The translations under genes were made by a program, and so were the position numbers. Positions 26,574 to 35,761 of a DNA stretch of 64,000 nt are shown piece after piece. The stretch is from Mucilaginibacter flavus (GTDB lineage Bacteria > Bacteroidota > Bacteroidia > Sphingobacteriales > Sphingobacteriaceae), in NCBI RefSeq assembly GCF_030409315.1, contig NZ_JAUFPS010000035.1:77456-141455 (forward strand), read 5' to 3'. Under the pieces are notes generated by a model. That model saw only the letters and a program-made list of their open reading frames with translations. It ran no database searches and had not been told where the DNA came from. Within the stretch, counting starts at the first letter, position 1, and the number at the start of each line of letters is the position of its first letter.

Positions 26574-27325
26574 GGCTTACGTCCCTCATTTTCCTGATCG
26601 CGCCGCTATTTCTCATCATCTATATTGTTTCTTACAACCGTAAAAAAAAGAAACACCAGGAAGAGAAACTACTGTTGCAAAAAACCTACGAAAATGAACT
26701 GCTTAAAACCCAGGTTGAAGTGCAGGAGCAAACCCTTAAAACCATCGCCTATGATCTTCATGATAATATTGGGCAATTACTGAGTATCACCACTATTACC
26801 CTAAGCTCTATCAACCTGGATAATAAAGAAAAGGCGGCCGAAAAACTCGCCTTTATTGATGACCTTACCAACCGATCTATCAAAGAAGTAAAAGCCTTAT
26901 CGCGGATGTTGCATGCCGAGGAATTAGTAAACCGTGGCCTTGCTGCTGCCATTGAGTTTGAATTAGAATGGCTAAAACGATCAGATAAGTTTAAAATTCA
27001 CTTTGAAAAAGAAAATTTTGGCGCTTTCAGTAGTGATAGCGACAAGGAAACTATTGTTTTTCGCCTGTTCCAGGAGATTATAAATAACATTATACAGCAC
27101 GCCCGTGCTACAGAAATTTTTATAACTTTAGAGCAGATTGAAAATGCCTTTAAGTTAATCATTCGTGATAACGGGGCAGGCTTTAATGTTGAGGAAACAT
27201 TGAAACGCAAAACAGGAATGGGGCTTCACAATATAACGAAACGTGCTGCAATGATAGGTGGTATAGCCTCAATAACCTCAACCATAGGTAGCGGATCTGA
27301 AATTGTTGTAACTATATCCTATTAG
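26537..27325 (+). CDS. DesK/NarX-type (HisKA_3) membrane histidine kinase
   Basis: I start at ATG 26537 (a TTG lies 18 bp earlier), giving 262 residues. One membrane helix (about 6-30, IIFLIGLTSLIFLIAPLFLI) leads to a short coiled segment and HisKA_3 with AYDLHDNIGQLLS, where the His is the phospho-acceptor. The HATPase domain shows IINNIIQHA and DNGAGFN. No sensory domain is present, so signals likely come from the neighbouring membrane protein or lipoprotein. It overlaps the preceding gene and sits 6 bp before its regulator. Confidence 0.92.
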   Translation: MQISSEEIIFLIGLTSLIFLIAPLFLIIYIVSYNRKKKKHQEEKLLLQKTYENELLKTQVEVQEQTLKTIAYDLHDNIGQLLSITTITLSSINLDNKEKAAEKLAFIDDLTNRSIKEVKALSRMLHAEELVNRGLAAAIEFELEWLKRSDKFKIHFEKENFGAFSSDSDKETIVFRLFQEIINNIIQHARATEIFITLEQIENAFKLIIRDNGAGFNVEETLKRKTGMGLHNITKRAAMIGGIASITSTIGSGSEIVVTISY

Positions 27326-27331
27326 ATATTC

Positions 27332-27985
27332 ATGCACCCCGAAAAAATTAATATTGCCATTGTTGACGATCACACGCTTTTCAGACAAGGGTTGGCCAGC
27401 CTGCTTACTGATTCTGACAAAATAAATGTATTGTTTGATGCCGAAAATGGCCAGGATATGATTAAAAAAATATCCTTAAACCCAATCCCCGAAGTAATAT
27501 TAATGGATATAACCATGCCTTTAATGGATGGTTACGAAAGCACCAAATGGATTAAGCAAAACTATCCCGAAGTTAAGGTACTTGCCCTTAGCATGTTTGA
27601 GGAAGACAAACCTATTATCGGTATGCTTAAAAGTGGTGCCGGCGGCTACATGCTTAAACAATCAAAAGCAGGCGACCTTATAGACGCCATTACCGGCATT
27701 GCCAAACAATCCTTTTACATTAATGAACTTGTAAGCGGTAAACTATTACGCAACATCCAAAACAACCAGCCGCTGAAAACTCAGCAAGTTGAGGTTAATA
27801 CCAATGAACTAAAATTTCTTGAACTATGTTGCAGCGACCTTACCTACAAACAAATAGCCGACGTCATGAACTTAAGTCCGCATACTATTGACAACTACCG
27901 CGAGGCCTTGTTCCAGAAATTTGATACCAAATCCCGAACTGGCCTTGTAATAGCCGCTTTAAAGCAGGATTTGATAAAGATATAA
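27332..27985 (+). CDS. NarL/FixJ-family response regulator
   Basis: The 217-residue protein has a receiver domain (DDH acid pocket near 11-13, phospho-acceptor Asp in VILMDITMP, Lys in YMLKQ) and a C-terminal LuxR-type HTH (about 150-212; LTYKQIADVMNLSPHTIDNY). It should be phosphorylated by the kinase encoded just upstream. Targets are not evident; the large barrel gene on the other side of a repeat is one candidate. Confidence 0.95.
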   Translation: MHPEKINIAIVDDHTLFRQGLASLLTDSDKINVLFDAENGQDMIKKISLNPIPEVILMDITMPLMDGYESTKWIKQNYPEVKVLALSMFEEDKPIIGMLKSGAGGYMLKQSKAGDLIDAITGIAKQSFYINELVSGKLLRNIQNNQPLKTQQVEVNTNELKFLELCCSDLTYKQIADVMNLSPHTIDNYREALFQKFDTKSRTGLVIAALKQDLIKI

Positions 27986-27989
27986 GAGC

Positions 27990-28094
27990 CTCACCTAAAT
28001 CCACTCCAAAGGAGAGGACTTTAAAAGAATAGTTGAGAAGTTATTAAATCTTACAAATCAAAAGTCTCCCCTGAAGGGGAGATTTAGAGGGGCC
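27990..28094. repeat. Palindromic intergenic element between convergent genes
   Basis: A left arm near 27991-28022 (CTCCAAAGGAGAGGACTTT with ACCTAAATC before it) is matched imperfectly by a right arm near 28060-28092 (AAAGTCTCCCCTGAAGGGG with GATTTAGAGG after it). It fills the entire gap between the NarL-type regulator and the convergent barrel gene and may terminate both transcripts. Confidence 0.72.
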
Positions 28095-28096
28095 CC

Positions 28097-30895
28097 CTAC
28101 TCTATAAAACTACCATCCCCTCGCCTCTTCATCCGCTGGCCGTGGCGCATTAGCGAACCGCTCCATTTTTGGAGGTTTAACTTGGCGCTTAGCATAAAAT
28201 AGCGGCTTTGGGCGTTGCTGAGTGTATTAGTTACCGAGTTTTCCGTAGTTACCTGGTTTACAAAGTTATTTTGTTTTAAAATATCAAATACCTGGAAGGT
28301 TATGGTGAGGTTACGTTTTCTAAAAAATTGCTTCTCGACAAACGCGTTAATCACCAACGGGTTACGGGTTAGGTTTTGAGATACCCCTTTAACAAAGTTT
28401 TTACTTGCATTATAACCAAAGGTGGCAGTACGCCCCTCTAAAAAGTAAAACTTACCATCAATTGCCAGCGCCGTAGTGCGGATGTTGGTATTTACAGAAT
28501 GTGGCAGCGTGAAAAACGACTTAGCCACATCATAAGATACATAAGGATTAACCTCCACAGATTCGCTTGGATTAATCTGCGGACCAAAACGTTCGTTATA
28601 ATGCCAGGTGGTGGTAAAGCTTTGCACATTGTTACTCATAGATACCCCGTGCCCGTAATTGATGGTTCCGTTTAACGACAGGTTGTATTTCCTATCATCA
28701 AACTGCTTGCTGATGTTGTAGTTACCACCAATAGTATAGCTGCCGTTCAGATTGATGTAATGGGTTTCGTTTTTCAAAGCGCCCAAAGTATCGGCAATCT
28801 GCACGGTATTGGTTACTATCTGATTTTTGATGAAGCTGATGTTAGCATTACCCGATACATTGAACTTCGAATCGACCAGGTAATTATTGTATTGAAAGTT
28901 GATAGAGTTGCGGAAAGAGGGCTTTAAATTAGGGTTACCTACCACCGGGTTTTGCGGGTTAGATTCGTCCCTTACCGGTTGGATCTGGTTAAATGAGGGC
29001 TCCTGCGGACTACCCGAATAGTTTACCGAAAACCGCTCCTGCTTCGACCACACATATTGAAACCGAGCTATCGGGATTAAATTAAAATTGCTACGGTGGG
29101 TTGATACAACGCCCCCGCTAATCTTGGTGCCATCCAATACGGTGGGCACCCCGGTAACGCCTAAAGATAGGTTGTATTTTTTTTCCTGTATGCGATAATT
29201 AAGGGCCAGGCGGGTTTCGGTAAAGGAATATTTAAAAACATTGCTCAATGAATCTACCAACGTTCGCCTGCCTGCCGAATCAATATTATAAGTATAAGCC
29301 TGGTTATCATAACTGCGCGAGTTTACCTGGGCATTAAACTCCAACTGCGAAACATCGCTAAGTGGTTCTACATAAGTAAAACTTGTTCTGAAATTTTTGC
29401 TGAGGTTGGTACGGCTGATGTAACGATGCACCAATGAGTCTTTCAAAACATTTGCTGTAGAATCCTGGTAATAAATAATATTGTTATCCTGTTCATTAAC
29501 CGTTTCATTATCAGAATGAGTATAGCTTACCTGTAATGATAGGTTACGTTTAGGTTTTTTAAACAAATGCTGGTAAAACACCGTGCCGCCATAGCTTGGT
29601 ACAGTGTTGTTGCTTTTGGTTATTCCCGAAATATCCTGGTGAATTAAACCGGTTTTAAAGTTTTGCGATGTATTTGACGAATTTGCACCCGAGTAACTGA
29701 AGTTTGGTGTCACTTTTAAATAGTTGGCGCTATCAATATTATACTCCAGCTCAAAATTTACGTTGTGCGTTTTATTGTTGTTTTGCGAATTGCTGTTGCG
29801 GATAAAATTGGTGGTTCCCAATGTACTAAACTGTTGCCCATCACTTTTATTGATGGAATTTACATCCCTGAAATTATAGTTATAGCTGGTATTGATCTGT
29901 ATTTTTTTATTAAGGTAAGTACGATAGCTCACATTCGGGCCGCCTGTTTTAGTGGTACCGCCGCTGCCACCGCCTGTGCCACCGGTAACGCCATTCACGG
30001 TATTTACAAAGCTGCCAATAACGCCAATTTGCTCGTTACCGTTAATACGCTGAAAAAACAGGCGGTTATCAAACCTATCGTCGCTGCCAAACCCGGTTGT
30101 TAAACGCCCGGTATTCCCTACAGATCTGTCGGGCCGGGTGGTAATATTCAATACCTTTTGCGGGTCGCCATCTTTTATACCGGTGCGGGCGGCCTGGTCG
30201 CCATAATCGTCAATAATTTGTACTTTTTCAACAATATCGGCCGGCAGGTTTTGAATAGCCTGCGCAACATCGCCGCCTATGTAATCTTTACCATTTAAAC
30301 GGGCCTTCACTACGGCCTGTCCCTGGTGAGTTACCGTACCATCTTTGGCTACTTCTACCCCCTCCATCTTTTTAATCAACTCATCTACAGTAGCATTAGG
30401 GCGTACCTTGTAATCGCTAGCGCGATATTCTACGGTATCGGTTTTATAGGTGATGCTCGGCTCGCCGTTAACAACAACCTCGCCCAACATATGCGATTGC
30501 GGCTTTAATGTAAAAGGATCAAGCTCCAAACTCCTGCTCTCGTCATTGTTCAGCATCTTGCGCACCACCGGCTGAAAACCAATACTGGTAACCGTAATTA
30601 CAAACGTTGCCGATTTTACACTCCTGAAGGTAAATTTACCTGTTGGCCCGGTACTGGTAACCATACTGTCTTTCGCCGAAACCAATTTTACCGTAGCGCC
30701 TTCCAGCTTTTTACCAGCGGTATCTTTAACTACCCCAAAAACCTCTCTAAAAGGCAGCGGTCCATTTTGATCACGGGACTTGCGCTGTTGCCCAAAATTA
30801 CCGTTGCCATTACCATTACCTCCCCGACGGTTTTGAGCATAGGCCATATTGGATAACATAATAACAGATAATAATAGGAGTAGCGTTTTTTTCAT
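28097..30895 (-). CDS. Large outer-membrane beta-barrel protein with carboxypeptidase-like regulatory domain
   Basis: The 932-residue product has a signal peptide (MKKTLLLLLSVIMLSNMAYAQ), a Gly/Asn/Arg-rich stretch (about 22-48), a CarboxypepD_reg domain (FGVVKDTAGKKLEGATVKLV, about 53-130), a TonB-receptor plug-like segment (VKARLNGKDYIGGDVAQAIQNLPADIVEKVQI) and a long barrel rich in aromatic strands (outer-membrane beta-barrel family 3 type). No STN domain or TonB box stands out. It lacks an adjacent SusD gene, so it is not a classical SusC. Function unknown; transport or surface scaffolding are both possible. Confidence 0.85.
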   Translation of the reverse strand: MKKTLLLLLSVIMLSNMAYAQNRRGGNGNGNGNFGQQRKSRDQNGPLPFREVFGVVKDTAGKKLEGATVKLVSAKDSMVTSTGPTGKFTFRSVKSATFVITVTSIGFQPVVRKMLNNDESRSLELDPFTLKPQSHMLGEVVVNGEPSITYKTDTVEYRASDYKVRPNATVDELIKKMEGVEVAKDGTVTHQGQAVVKARLNGKDYIGGDVAQAIQNLPADIVEKVQIIDDYGDQAARTGIKDGDPQKVLNITTRPDRSVGNTGRLTTGFGSDDRFDNRLFFQRINGNEQIGVIGSFVNTVNGVTGGTGGGSGGTTKTGGPNVSYRTYLNKKIQINTSYNYNFRDVNSINKSDGQQFSTLGTTNFIRNSNSQNNNKTHNVNFELEYNIDSANYLKVTPNFSYSGANSSNTSQNFKTGLIHQDISGITKSNNTVPSYGGTVFYQHLFKKPKRNLSLQVSYTHSDNETVNEQDNNIIYYQDSTANVLKDSLVHRYISRTNLSKNFRTSFTYVEPLSDVSQLEFNAQVNSRSYDNQAYTYNIDSAGRRTLVDSLSNVFKYSFTETRLALNYRIQEKKYNLSLGVTGVPTVLDGTKISGGVVSTHRSNFNLIPIARFQYVWSKQERFSVNYSGSPQEPSFNQIQPVRDESNPQNPVVGNPNLKPSFRNSINFQYNNYLVDSKFNVSGNANISFIKNQIVTNTVQIADTLGALKNETHYINLNGSYTIGGNYNISKQFDDRKYNLSLNGTINYGHGVSMSNNVQSFTTTWHYNERFGPQINPSESVEVNPYVSYDVAKSFFTLPHSVNTNIRTTALAIDGKFYFLEGRTATFGYNASKNFVKGVSQNLTRNPLVINAFVEKQFFRKRNLTITFQVFDILKQNNFVNQVTTENSVTNTLSNAQSRYFMLSAKLNLQKWSGSLMRHGQRMKRRGDGSFIE

Positions 30896-31077
30896 AGGGT
30901 AAGGCGGCAGTTTATCAGGTAAGTGATGGGGCTTATAAGTTTATAAAACTGTTAAGCCGACATTAAATACCTGCTGCCATAAAAGTACATACCACCTATT
31001 ATTAATTATAACTTGTTGCATACATGTTACATAATAATGTTGTTACATGTTATTCATAATCCCTTAATCAATCCGCA

Positions 31078-31112
31078 TAAAAAAGCCCGGATGCTTTGCG
31101 GCACCCAGGCTT
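31078..31112 (-). terminator. Rho-independent terminator of the GH36 gene
   Basis: Read on the minus strand, AGCCTGGGTGC and GCATCCGGGCT pair at 9-10 of 11 positions around a short loop and end in at least six T. It lies about 22 bp after the stop of the alpha-galactosidase gene and marks the end of the utilisation locus. Confidence 0.82.
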
Positions 31113-31133
31113 ACTTTACTAAATATCGGTTTG

Positions 31134-33338
31134 TTATTTTACCTCATCAAGTTCAATTACAACGCTTGCGCGGCCGCTATTAACATCGGGGTTAATGCCT
31201 ACCGTCATCAGGAAATCGCCCGTAAAAGTAAGATCATTACCTATGGATGAATTGCTACCCGGGTAAAGGTTAATCTCTTTAAGCGAGTATTTTTTCTGCG
31301 GATCTAAACCTTTTAAACGGATGGGTACTTTAGTACCGGCACCATACCTGTTATTCACCAGATAATTAAACATAACCGCTTTTGATTTGCCATCATTTAC
31401 ATACATAATAGATGCCGCGTCATTATCCCAGGGGCTTTGCAAACGGTATTGATCGCCGTGCCAGATGGCGTCTTTTAAATAATCGTAGCTTTTAAGTGCG
31501 CCGTGTACATATGCCAAATCATTTTCGCTTAAACGGCCCACCACAATGTCGAAACCTAATTTACCCATCATAGCTACATCAGTACGGAATTTTAGTGGCT
31601 GCTTGCCCCAATCTGTTACGTGGTTACTGCTGGTGATGGCGGGATAAAAGAAGGAATATTCCCATTGGATAAATACCCTTTCTAAAGGCTCGGTATTATC
31701 GCTTGGCCAAAACTCTGTAAAGTATTTTAACGCGCCGTAATCAACACGACCGCCGCCGCCTGAACATAGCATTAATGGAACCTTCGGATATTTAGCACGT
31801 ACCCTTTCCAATACCTTGTACAAGCCACGCACATAATCAACGTACAAATGTGATTGATCTTTCTTCAAATATGCCGAATAAGCGTTATAAATCACCGCGT
31901 TGCAATCCCATTTAATATAAGCCAGGGTTGGATTTTTAGTGAACAGATTATCAACTACACCGTACACAAAATCCTGCACCTGCGGATTAGTTAAATCAAG
32001 TACCAACTGGTTGCGGAAATATTTTTCAGGGCGATTAGGTTGTTTAATTACCCAATCCGGATGCTTCACGTACAAATCACTGGCAGGGTTAACCATTTCA
32101 GGTTCTATCCAGATGCCAAACTTTACGCCATTATTCGTAGCTTCCTTAACCAGGGAGCTTATACCATTAGGCAGCTTTTGTTTGTTCTCCTGCCAATCGC
32201 CTAAGCCGGCGTGATCGCCATTACGGGGATGGCTGTTGCCAAACCAACCGTCATCCAGCAAAAACATGTCAACGCCCAACTTCTTGGTGTCCTTCATCAG
32301 GTCGGCAAGTTTGGCCTCGTTAAAATCAAAGTAGGTAGTTTCCCAGTTGTTGAGCAGCGTTAACCTGTCGCCTTCGCCATTTACAATTTTGTATTTGCGT
32401 GCCCAGCGTTGTAGCTTACGGCTGGCATCGCCTTTACCGTGATCGCTGTAGGTGTAAACAAAAGCGGGGGTAGTAAAATCTTCGGCAGGTTTAAGGTGAT
32501 ATTCCGACGCGGAGTTGTTGATGCCCGCGATTACCCTCAGGTTATTAGATACATCCAATTCCAGGTCGATTTTAAAATTGCCCGACCATTCCAACGCGCC
32601 CAGCATTACTTTTCCTTCATCCTCGGTAGCCGGCTGATCCATAGATACCATAAACATAGAGTGTTCATACAAATTGGCACGGGTACCTAATTTACTATCA
32701 ATGGTTTTAATGCCGTGGGTTAGCTTGGCTTCCTCTGGCTGCATTTCCATGGCCCAGTTGCCATGGTATTGTTTAAGCCAAAAGCCACTGCCCTTTAAAT
32801 TAAGGTTGGCCGATGCAAATTTATTAAGTGTTACCAAACCCTTTTCATTATGTTTAATAACCGACCATTGTTCGGTAACATCTTCTTTAAAATAGGTTTT
32901 GTAATATAAAGTAACCTCAAACGGATAAGCAGGATCTTTCAGGTTGACGGTCAATAAACTTATATCATCATCAATTTTGGTAACGTTATGGCTTACATAT
33001 ACCAGGTTAAGCGATTTATTGCCATCGGCATGGGTAACGGTTATAGCCGGTTCTGCAAGGCTTGCCGAACCCGATGGCATATAAGCATCGTTCAATACGC
33101 CCGAATCATCGGCCTGTTTGTACTGGCTCAGGATGCTTTGATATTCGCCGGCATTGCCCAGCTTATGGCCAAAGTAAACCATCTTCAGGTTCTTTTCGCC
33201 ATCGGTTTGCAGTACCAGGGCGTTGTTTTGAGTTTCAACTGGGATAGTTACAGTTTGCGCGTAGCTTGTTGCCGCTGCCAGCATGCTTGCCATAGTAAGG
33301 CAAACCGGCATGATCAGCTTTTTTTGTGTTCTTCTCAC
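31134..33338 (-). CDS. GH36 alpha-galactosidase
   Basis: The 734-residue exported enzyme (signal peptide about 1-27, ending SYAQ) has the GH36 layout: N-terminal beta-sandwich to about 320, a catalytic barrel with FLLDDGWFG (360-367), nucleophile D478 in YIKWDCN and acid/base D547 in WPSDNTEP, then a C-terminal sandwich. Retaining GH36 enzymes cut terminal alpha-1,6-, 1,3- or 1,4-linked D-galactose. It follows the GH-D clan gene by 14 bp on the same strand and is the last gene of the locus, ahead of a terminator. Confidence 0.93.
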   Translation of the reverse strand: MRRTQKKLIMPVCLTMASMLAAATSYAQTVTIPVETQNNALVLQTDGEKNLKMVYFGHKLGNAGEYQSILSQYKQADDSGVLNDAYMPSGSASLAEPAITVTHADGNKSLNLVYVSHNVTKIDDDISLLTVNLKDPAYPFEVTLYYKTYFKEDVTEQWSVIKHNEKGLVTLNKFASANLNLKGSGFWLKQYHGNWAMEMQPEEAKLTHGIKTIDSKLGTRANLYEHSMFMVSMDQPATEDEGKVMLGALEWSGNFKIDLELDVSNNLRVIAGINNSASEYHLKPAEDFTTPAFVYTYSDHGKGDASRKLQRWARKYKIVNGEGDRLTLLNNWETTYFDFNEAKLADLMKDTKKLGVDMFLLDDGWFGNSHPRNGDHAGLGDWQENKQKLPNGISSLVKEATNNGVKFGIWIEPEMVNPASDLYVKHPDWVIKQPNRPEKYFRNQLVLDLTNPQVQDFVYGVVDNLFTKNPTLAYIKWDCNAVIYNAYSAYLKKDQSHLYVDYVRGLYKVLERVRAKYPKVPLMLCSGGGGRVDYGALKYFTEFWPSDNTEPLERVFIQWEYSFFYPAITSSNHVTDWGKQPLKFRTDVAMMGKLGFDIVVGRLSENDLAYVHGALKSYDYLKDAIWHGDQYRLQSPWDNDAASIMYVNDGKSKAVMFNYLVNNRYGAGTKVPIRLKGLDPQKKYSLKEINLYPGSNSSIGNDLTFTGDFLMTVGINPDVNSGRASVVIELDEVK

Positions 33339-33352
33339 GGTTATGATATTGG

Positions 33353-35392
33353 TTATTTTTTAAGATCTAATTTGTATAAGGCAGCATCACTGCCATCGAG
33401 TTTAAAACTAAGCGTGCCGCCTAATACATCACCCTGCAACAATTCATGCAACTCATAAGAAGCGGTACCACTAAGGCCTAAACGCTGTGCGTGAAAGGCA
33501 AAAGTTTTAGGTTCTTTGCTATAATTAAACACGGCAATATAGATACTATTCCCTATTTTTTGAGTAAATATTTCTGAGGCATTTTCGCCGGTATTTCCCT
33601 CTATGGGTTTAAAGGCTTTCCCATTTTGAATAACTTTTAACAACTCGGGATTTTGATACCAGGCTTTGGCCCTATCACTCCATGGCCCATGTACCGAAAA
33701 ATCATCACCCGTAATAAATGTGCCGGTAATTAACGCCGAAAGCAGCCTGGCCCTGTTAGTTCCTTCACTTTCTGTCGAAAGTACCACATGATCGGCATCA
33801 ATATAATTATACAGATAAGTTTGCCACCAGCCGTAGGTAACGCTGTTTAGGGTATATTGCGTGTTATCAATACTTTTAAAAGCATCGCAGGCTATTCTGC
33901 GTGTGTGCACATATCTGCCGGTGGCCAAACTTGGCGAAATAGCCGCGTAAATGAGCATCTGATCACCTAACTGACCGATCAAATGTTCCATCCCTTTGCG
34001 GTAGGCCTGCATGCCGGTAGTTACCGTTGGATCATAAAAATGAGTTGATTCGGTAGTGGCATGACCCAGGAAATCTATCTTGATCATTTTAAAACCACAC
34101 TCTCTTAGCTTGCCTATCACCAGGTCGATGTGTTGCAGGGTGGCTGGGTGTGTAGGGTCTACCGCACGGGCACCATCAATATCGTTGTAGCCGGTGCCAA
34201 CTTTTGTCCAGGTTTCGCCATAATTATATTGAGTGCCAGCTACTTTACGGTCGGGACCGCCTTTCCAGCCCCAGTCGGTAAACGGCGCCCAGTATACGCC
34301 GGGTTGCAGGCCTTTGCTTTTGCAGTAGTCAGCAAACTGCTTTAATCTGGTGTAATCGCCCTCCAGGCCGCCTTTCAGCATAAAATCCCAGTACGAATCC
34401 AGGTCGATAAAAGCGGTATTACCGGTGCGGAAAGCGGGGATACTATCGGCGAAAAAATCGGCAACTTTGGTGGCTTTTTCGTAGGTAAGTTTTTCCTGCA
34501 TTACGCCCCAGCTGTTCCAACCAACGGGCGTGGGTTTTGTCCAGTTAAAAACAAAGGGAGGTTCGGCAATGCGGTTGGCTTTGGCGTATGTTTCCATCCC
34601 GGTGCGCCAATCGTCAAAATAACCAATAAAAATTTTAGGCGATGCCACCACACTGCCTTTAATCTCACCATGTTCTATATGATCGCGGGTTACGCTTAGG
34701 TCTGTATAACCGGCCCATGCTACTAATTTATTGCCCACATCGGCTTTTGATACACTGCGGATACCTGTTTTCCAAACCTCGTGTTCAACAGAGCCAACCA
34801 CGTAGCCATTGCGCGAATTATTATCATATATCGCGCCCACCTCGGCACTTACATTGGTAAACGGCGCCTTAAACTCCTTGGCATTGTAACGGATAAAAGT
34901 ATCATTATCAAAAGGTACAAAAATGCTGCGCGCATCGCCGGTAACCACGGGAATATTGGCTGAAAATGGAATAATGGAATTGCTGCTGAGACCTTTGCCT
35001 GACAATACAATCTGCGTAAGGAAAAATTGCCTGCCGGGATAAGTGTAAAACACCTGCTCTGTTTTGGGCAAATGATTACCTGTTAGGATAATCACATGCT
35101 TTTCGCCTTTACCAAAGCCGTCGGCAATAGTGTTTTTGCTGTACTTTCTAACTAAGTTATCCTTGGTAGATGCTGTGACGCTATTTATTTTAAAGGTTGA
35201 ACTTACATGTGAAAAAATAGCGGTTTTGCCTTTGTAAACATTGTACTCGCCGGTTTTTAAATCGTAAACAATGGAGTTACCGTTGCCATATGGAATGGTA
35301 ACCGTTGTGCTTTGTTTATGAGGGGATGCAAGGGTAATGAGGGGTAACATTACCACTTGCAGGATGAATGTGAGTTTTAAAAGTATCTTCAT
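33353..35392 (-). CDS. GH-D clan glycoside hydrolase (alpha-galactosidase-like)
   Basis: The 679-residue exported protein (signal peptide to about ASPH) has a beta-sandwich N-terminal half and a barrel that starts PVGWNSWG (290-297), typical of clan GH-D. D440 in KMIKIDFLGH is the likely nucleophile and D503 in ACDAFKSIDN the likely acid/base. The length and the insertion ATTESTHFYDP differ from classic GH27 enzymes; it resembles GH27/GH36-type enzymes of Bacteroidota annotated as alpha-galactosidase. Specificity could be alpha-galactose or another alpha-linked sugar. It is adjacent to a GH36 gene, so the two probably split linkages on the same glycan. Confidence 0.8.
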   Translation of the reverse strand: MKILLKLTFILQVVMLPLITLASPHKQSTTVTIPYGNGNSIVYDLKTGEYNVYKGKTAIFSHVSSTFKINSVTASTKDNLVRKYSKNTIADGFGKGEKHVIILTGNHLPKTEQVFYTYPGRQFFLTQIVLSGKGLSSNSIIPFSANIPVVTGDARSIFVPFDNDTFIRYNAKEFKAPFTNVSAEVGAIYDNNSRNGYVVGSVEHEVWKTGIRSVSKADVGNKLVAWAGYTDLSVTRDHIEHGEIKGSVVASPKIFIGYFDDWRTGMETYAKANRIAEPPFVFNWTKPTPVGWNSWGVMQEKLTYEKATKVADFFADSIPAFRTGNTAFIDLDSYWDFMLKGGLEGDYTRLKQFADYCKSKGLQPGVYWAPFTDWGWKGGPDRKVAGTQYNYGETWTKVGTGYNDIDGARAVDPTHPATLQHIDLVIGKLRECGFKMIKIDFLGHATTESTHFYDPTVTTGMQAYRKGMEHLIGQLGDQMLIYAAISPSLATGRYVHTRRIACDAFKSIDNTQYTLNSVTYGWWQTYLYNYIDADHVVLSTESEGTNRARLLSALITGTFITGDDFSVHGPWSDRAKAWYQNPELLKVIQNGKAFKPIEGNTGENASEIFTQKIGNSIYIAVFNYSKEPKTFAFHAQRLGLSGTASYELHELLQGDVLGGTLSFKLDGSDAALYKLDLKK

Positions 35393-35420
35393 TTATTGTG
35401 TCTGTTTTTAACAACCAATA

Positions 35421-35514
35421 GTCATTGCGAGGTACGAAGCAATCTCTACATAGGCAAAACGGCTCTGCTTTTTCGCTCTGTATGGTTGGAGATTGCTTCG
35501 TACCTCGCAATGAC
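35421..35514. repeat. Inverted repeat with 26-bp perfect arms
   Basis: Arms at 35421-35446 and 35489-35514 are exact reverse complements (GTCATTGCGAGGTACGAAGC begins the left arm). The loop contains TTCGCTCTGTATGGTTGGAG, close to the core of the elements at 769-872 and 39502. It sits just upstream of the GH-D clan gene, inside the locus. Confidence 0.88.
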
Positions 35515-35540
35515 ATTTTTATTATTTAGGGCTATATATC

Positions 35541-35573
35541 AGACTTACGAAGTTTTAAAAACTTCGTAAGTCT
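35541..35573. repeat. 33-bp palindrome, copy 1
   Basis: A 16-bp perfect stem around a single central base, starting AGACTTACGAAGTTTT. The identical 33 bp occurs at 59447-59479. Confidence 0.92.
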
Positions 35574-35615
35574 TTCGCACAAAGCCTATCTTATTCCGGG
35601 GCTTGTCGCTTTTCA

Positions 35616-35726
35616 AATCCCCTCTTGAGAGCAGGGCGCGTGGGACTAAGCGTATGCAGGGGTGTGTTATGCTGCGTTCAAATATCGCTTGCATAACACA
35701 CCCCTCCGTCCCTCTCAAGAGGGATT
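35616..35726. repeat. Nested inverted repeat
   Basis: Outer arms at 35616-35631 and 35712-35726 (AATCCCCTCTTGAGAG against CTCTCAAGAGGGATT, one extra C on the left) enclose perfect 15-bp arms at 35658-35672 and 35691-35705 (AGGGGTGTGTTATGC). With the two elements before it this fills most of the 369-bp spacer 35393-35761. Confidence 0.85.
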
Positions 35727-35761
35727 CGCACGGGCCCGCGCTTTTTGTTATCGTCCCTCCC

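Noticed and set aside
28097..30895. Second SusC transporter
   Set aside because: No SusD neighbour and no SusC plug signature; a general barrel protein with a regulatory domain is the safer call.
35421..35726. Possible CRISPR array
   Set aside because: The repeats are inverted, of three different sequences, and have no regular spacers or cas genes.
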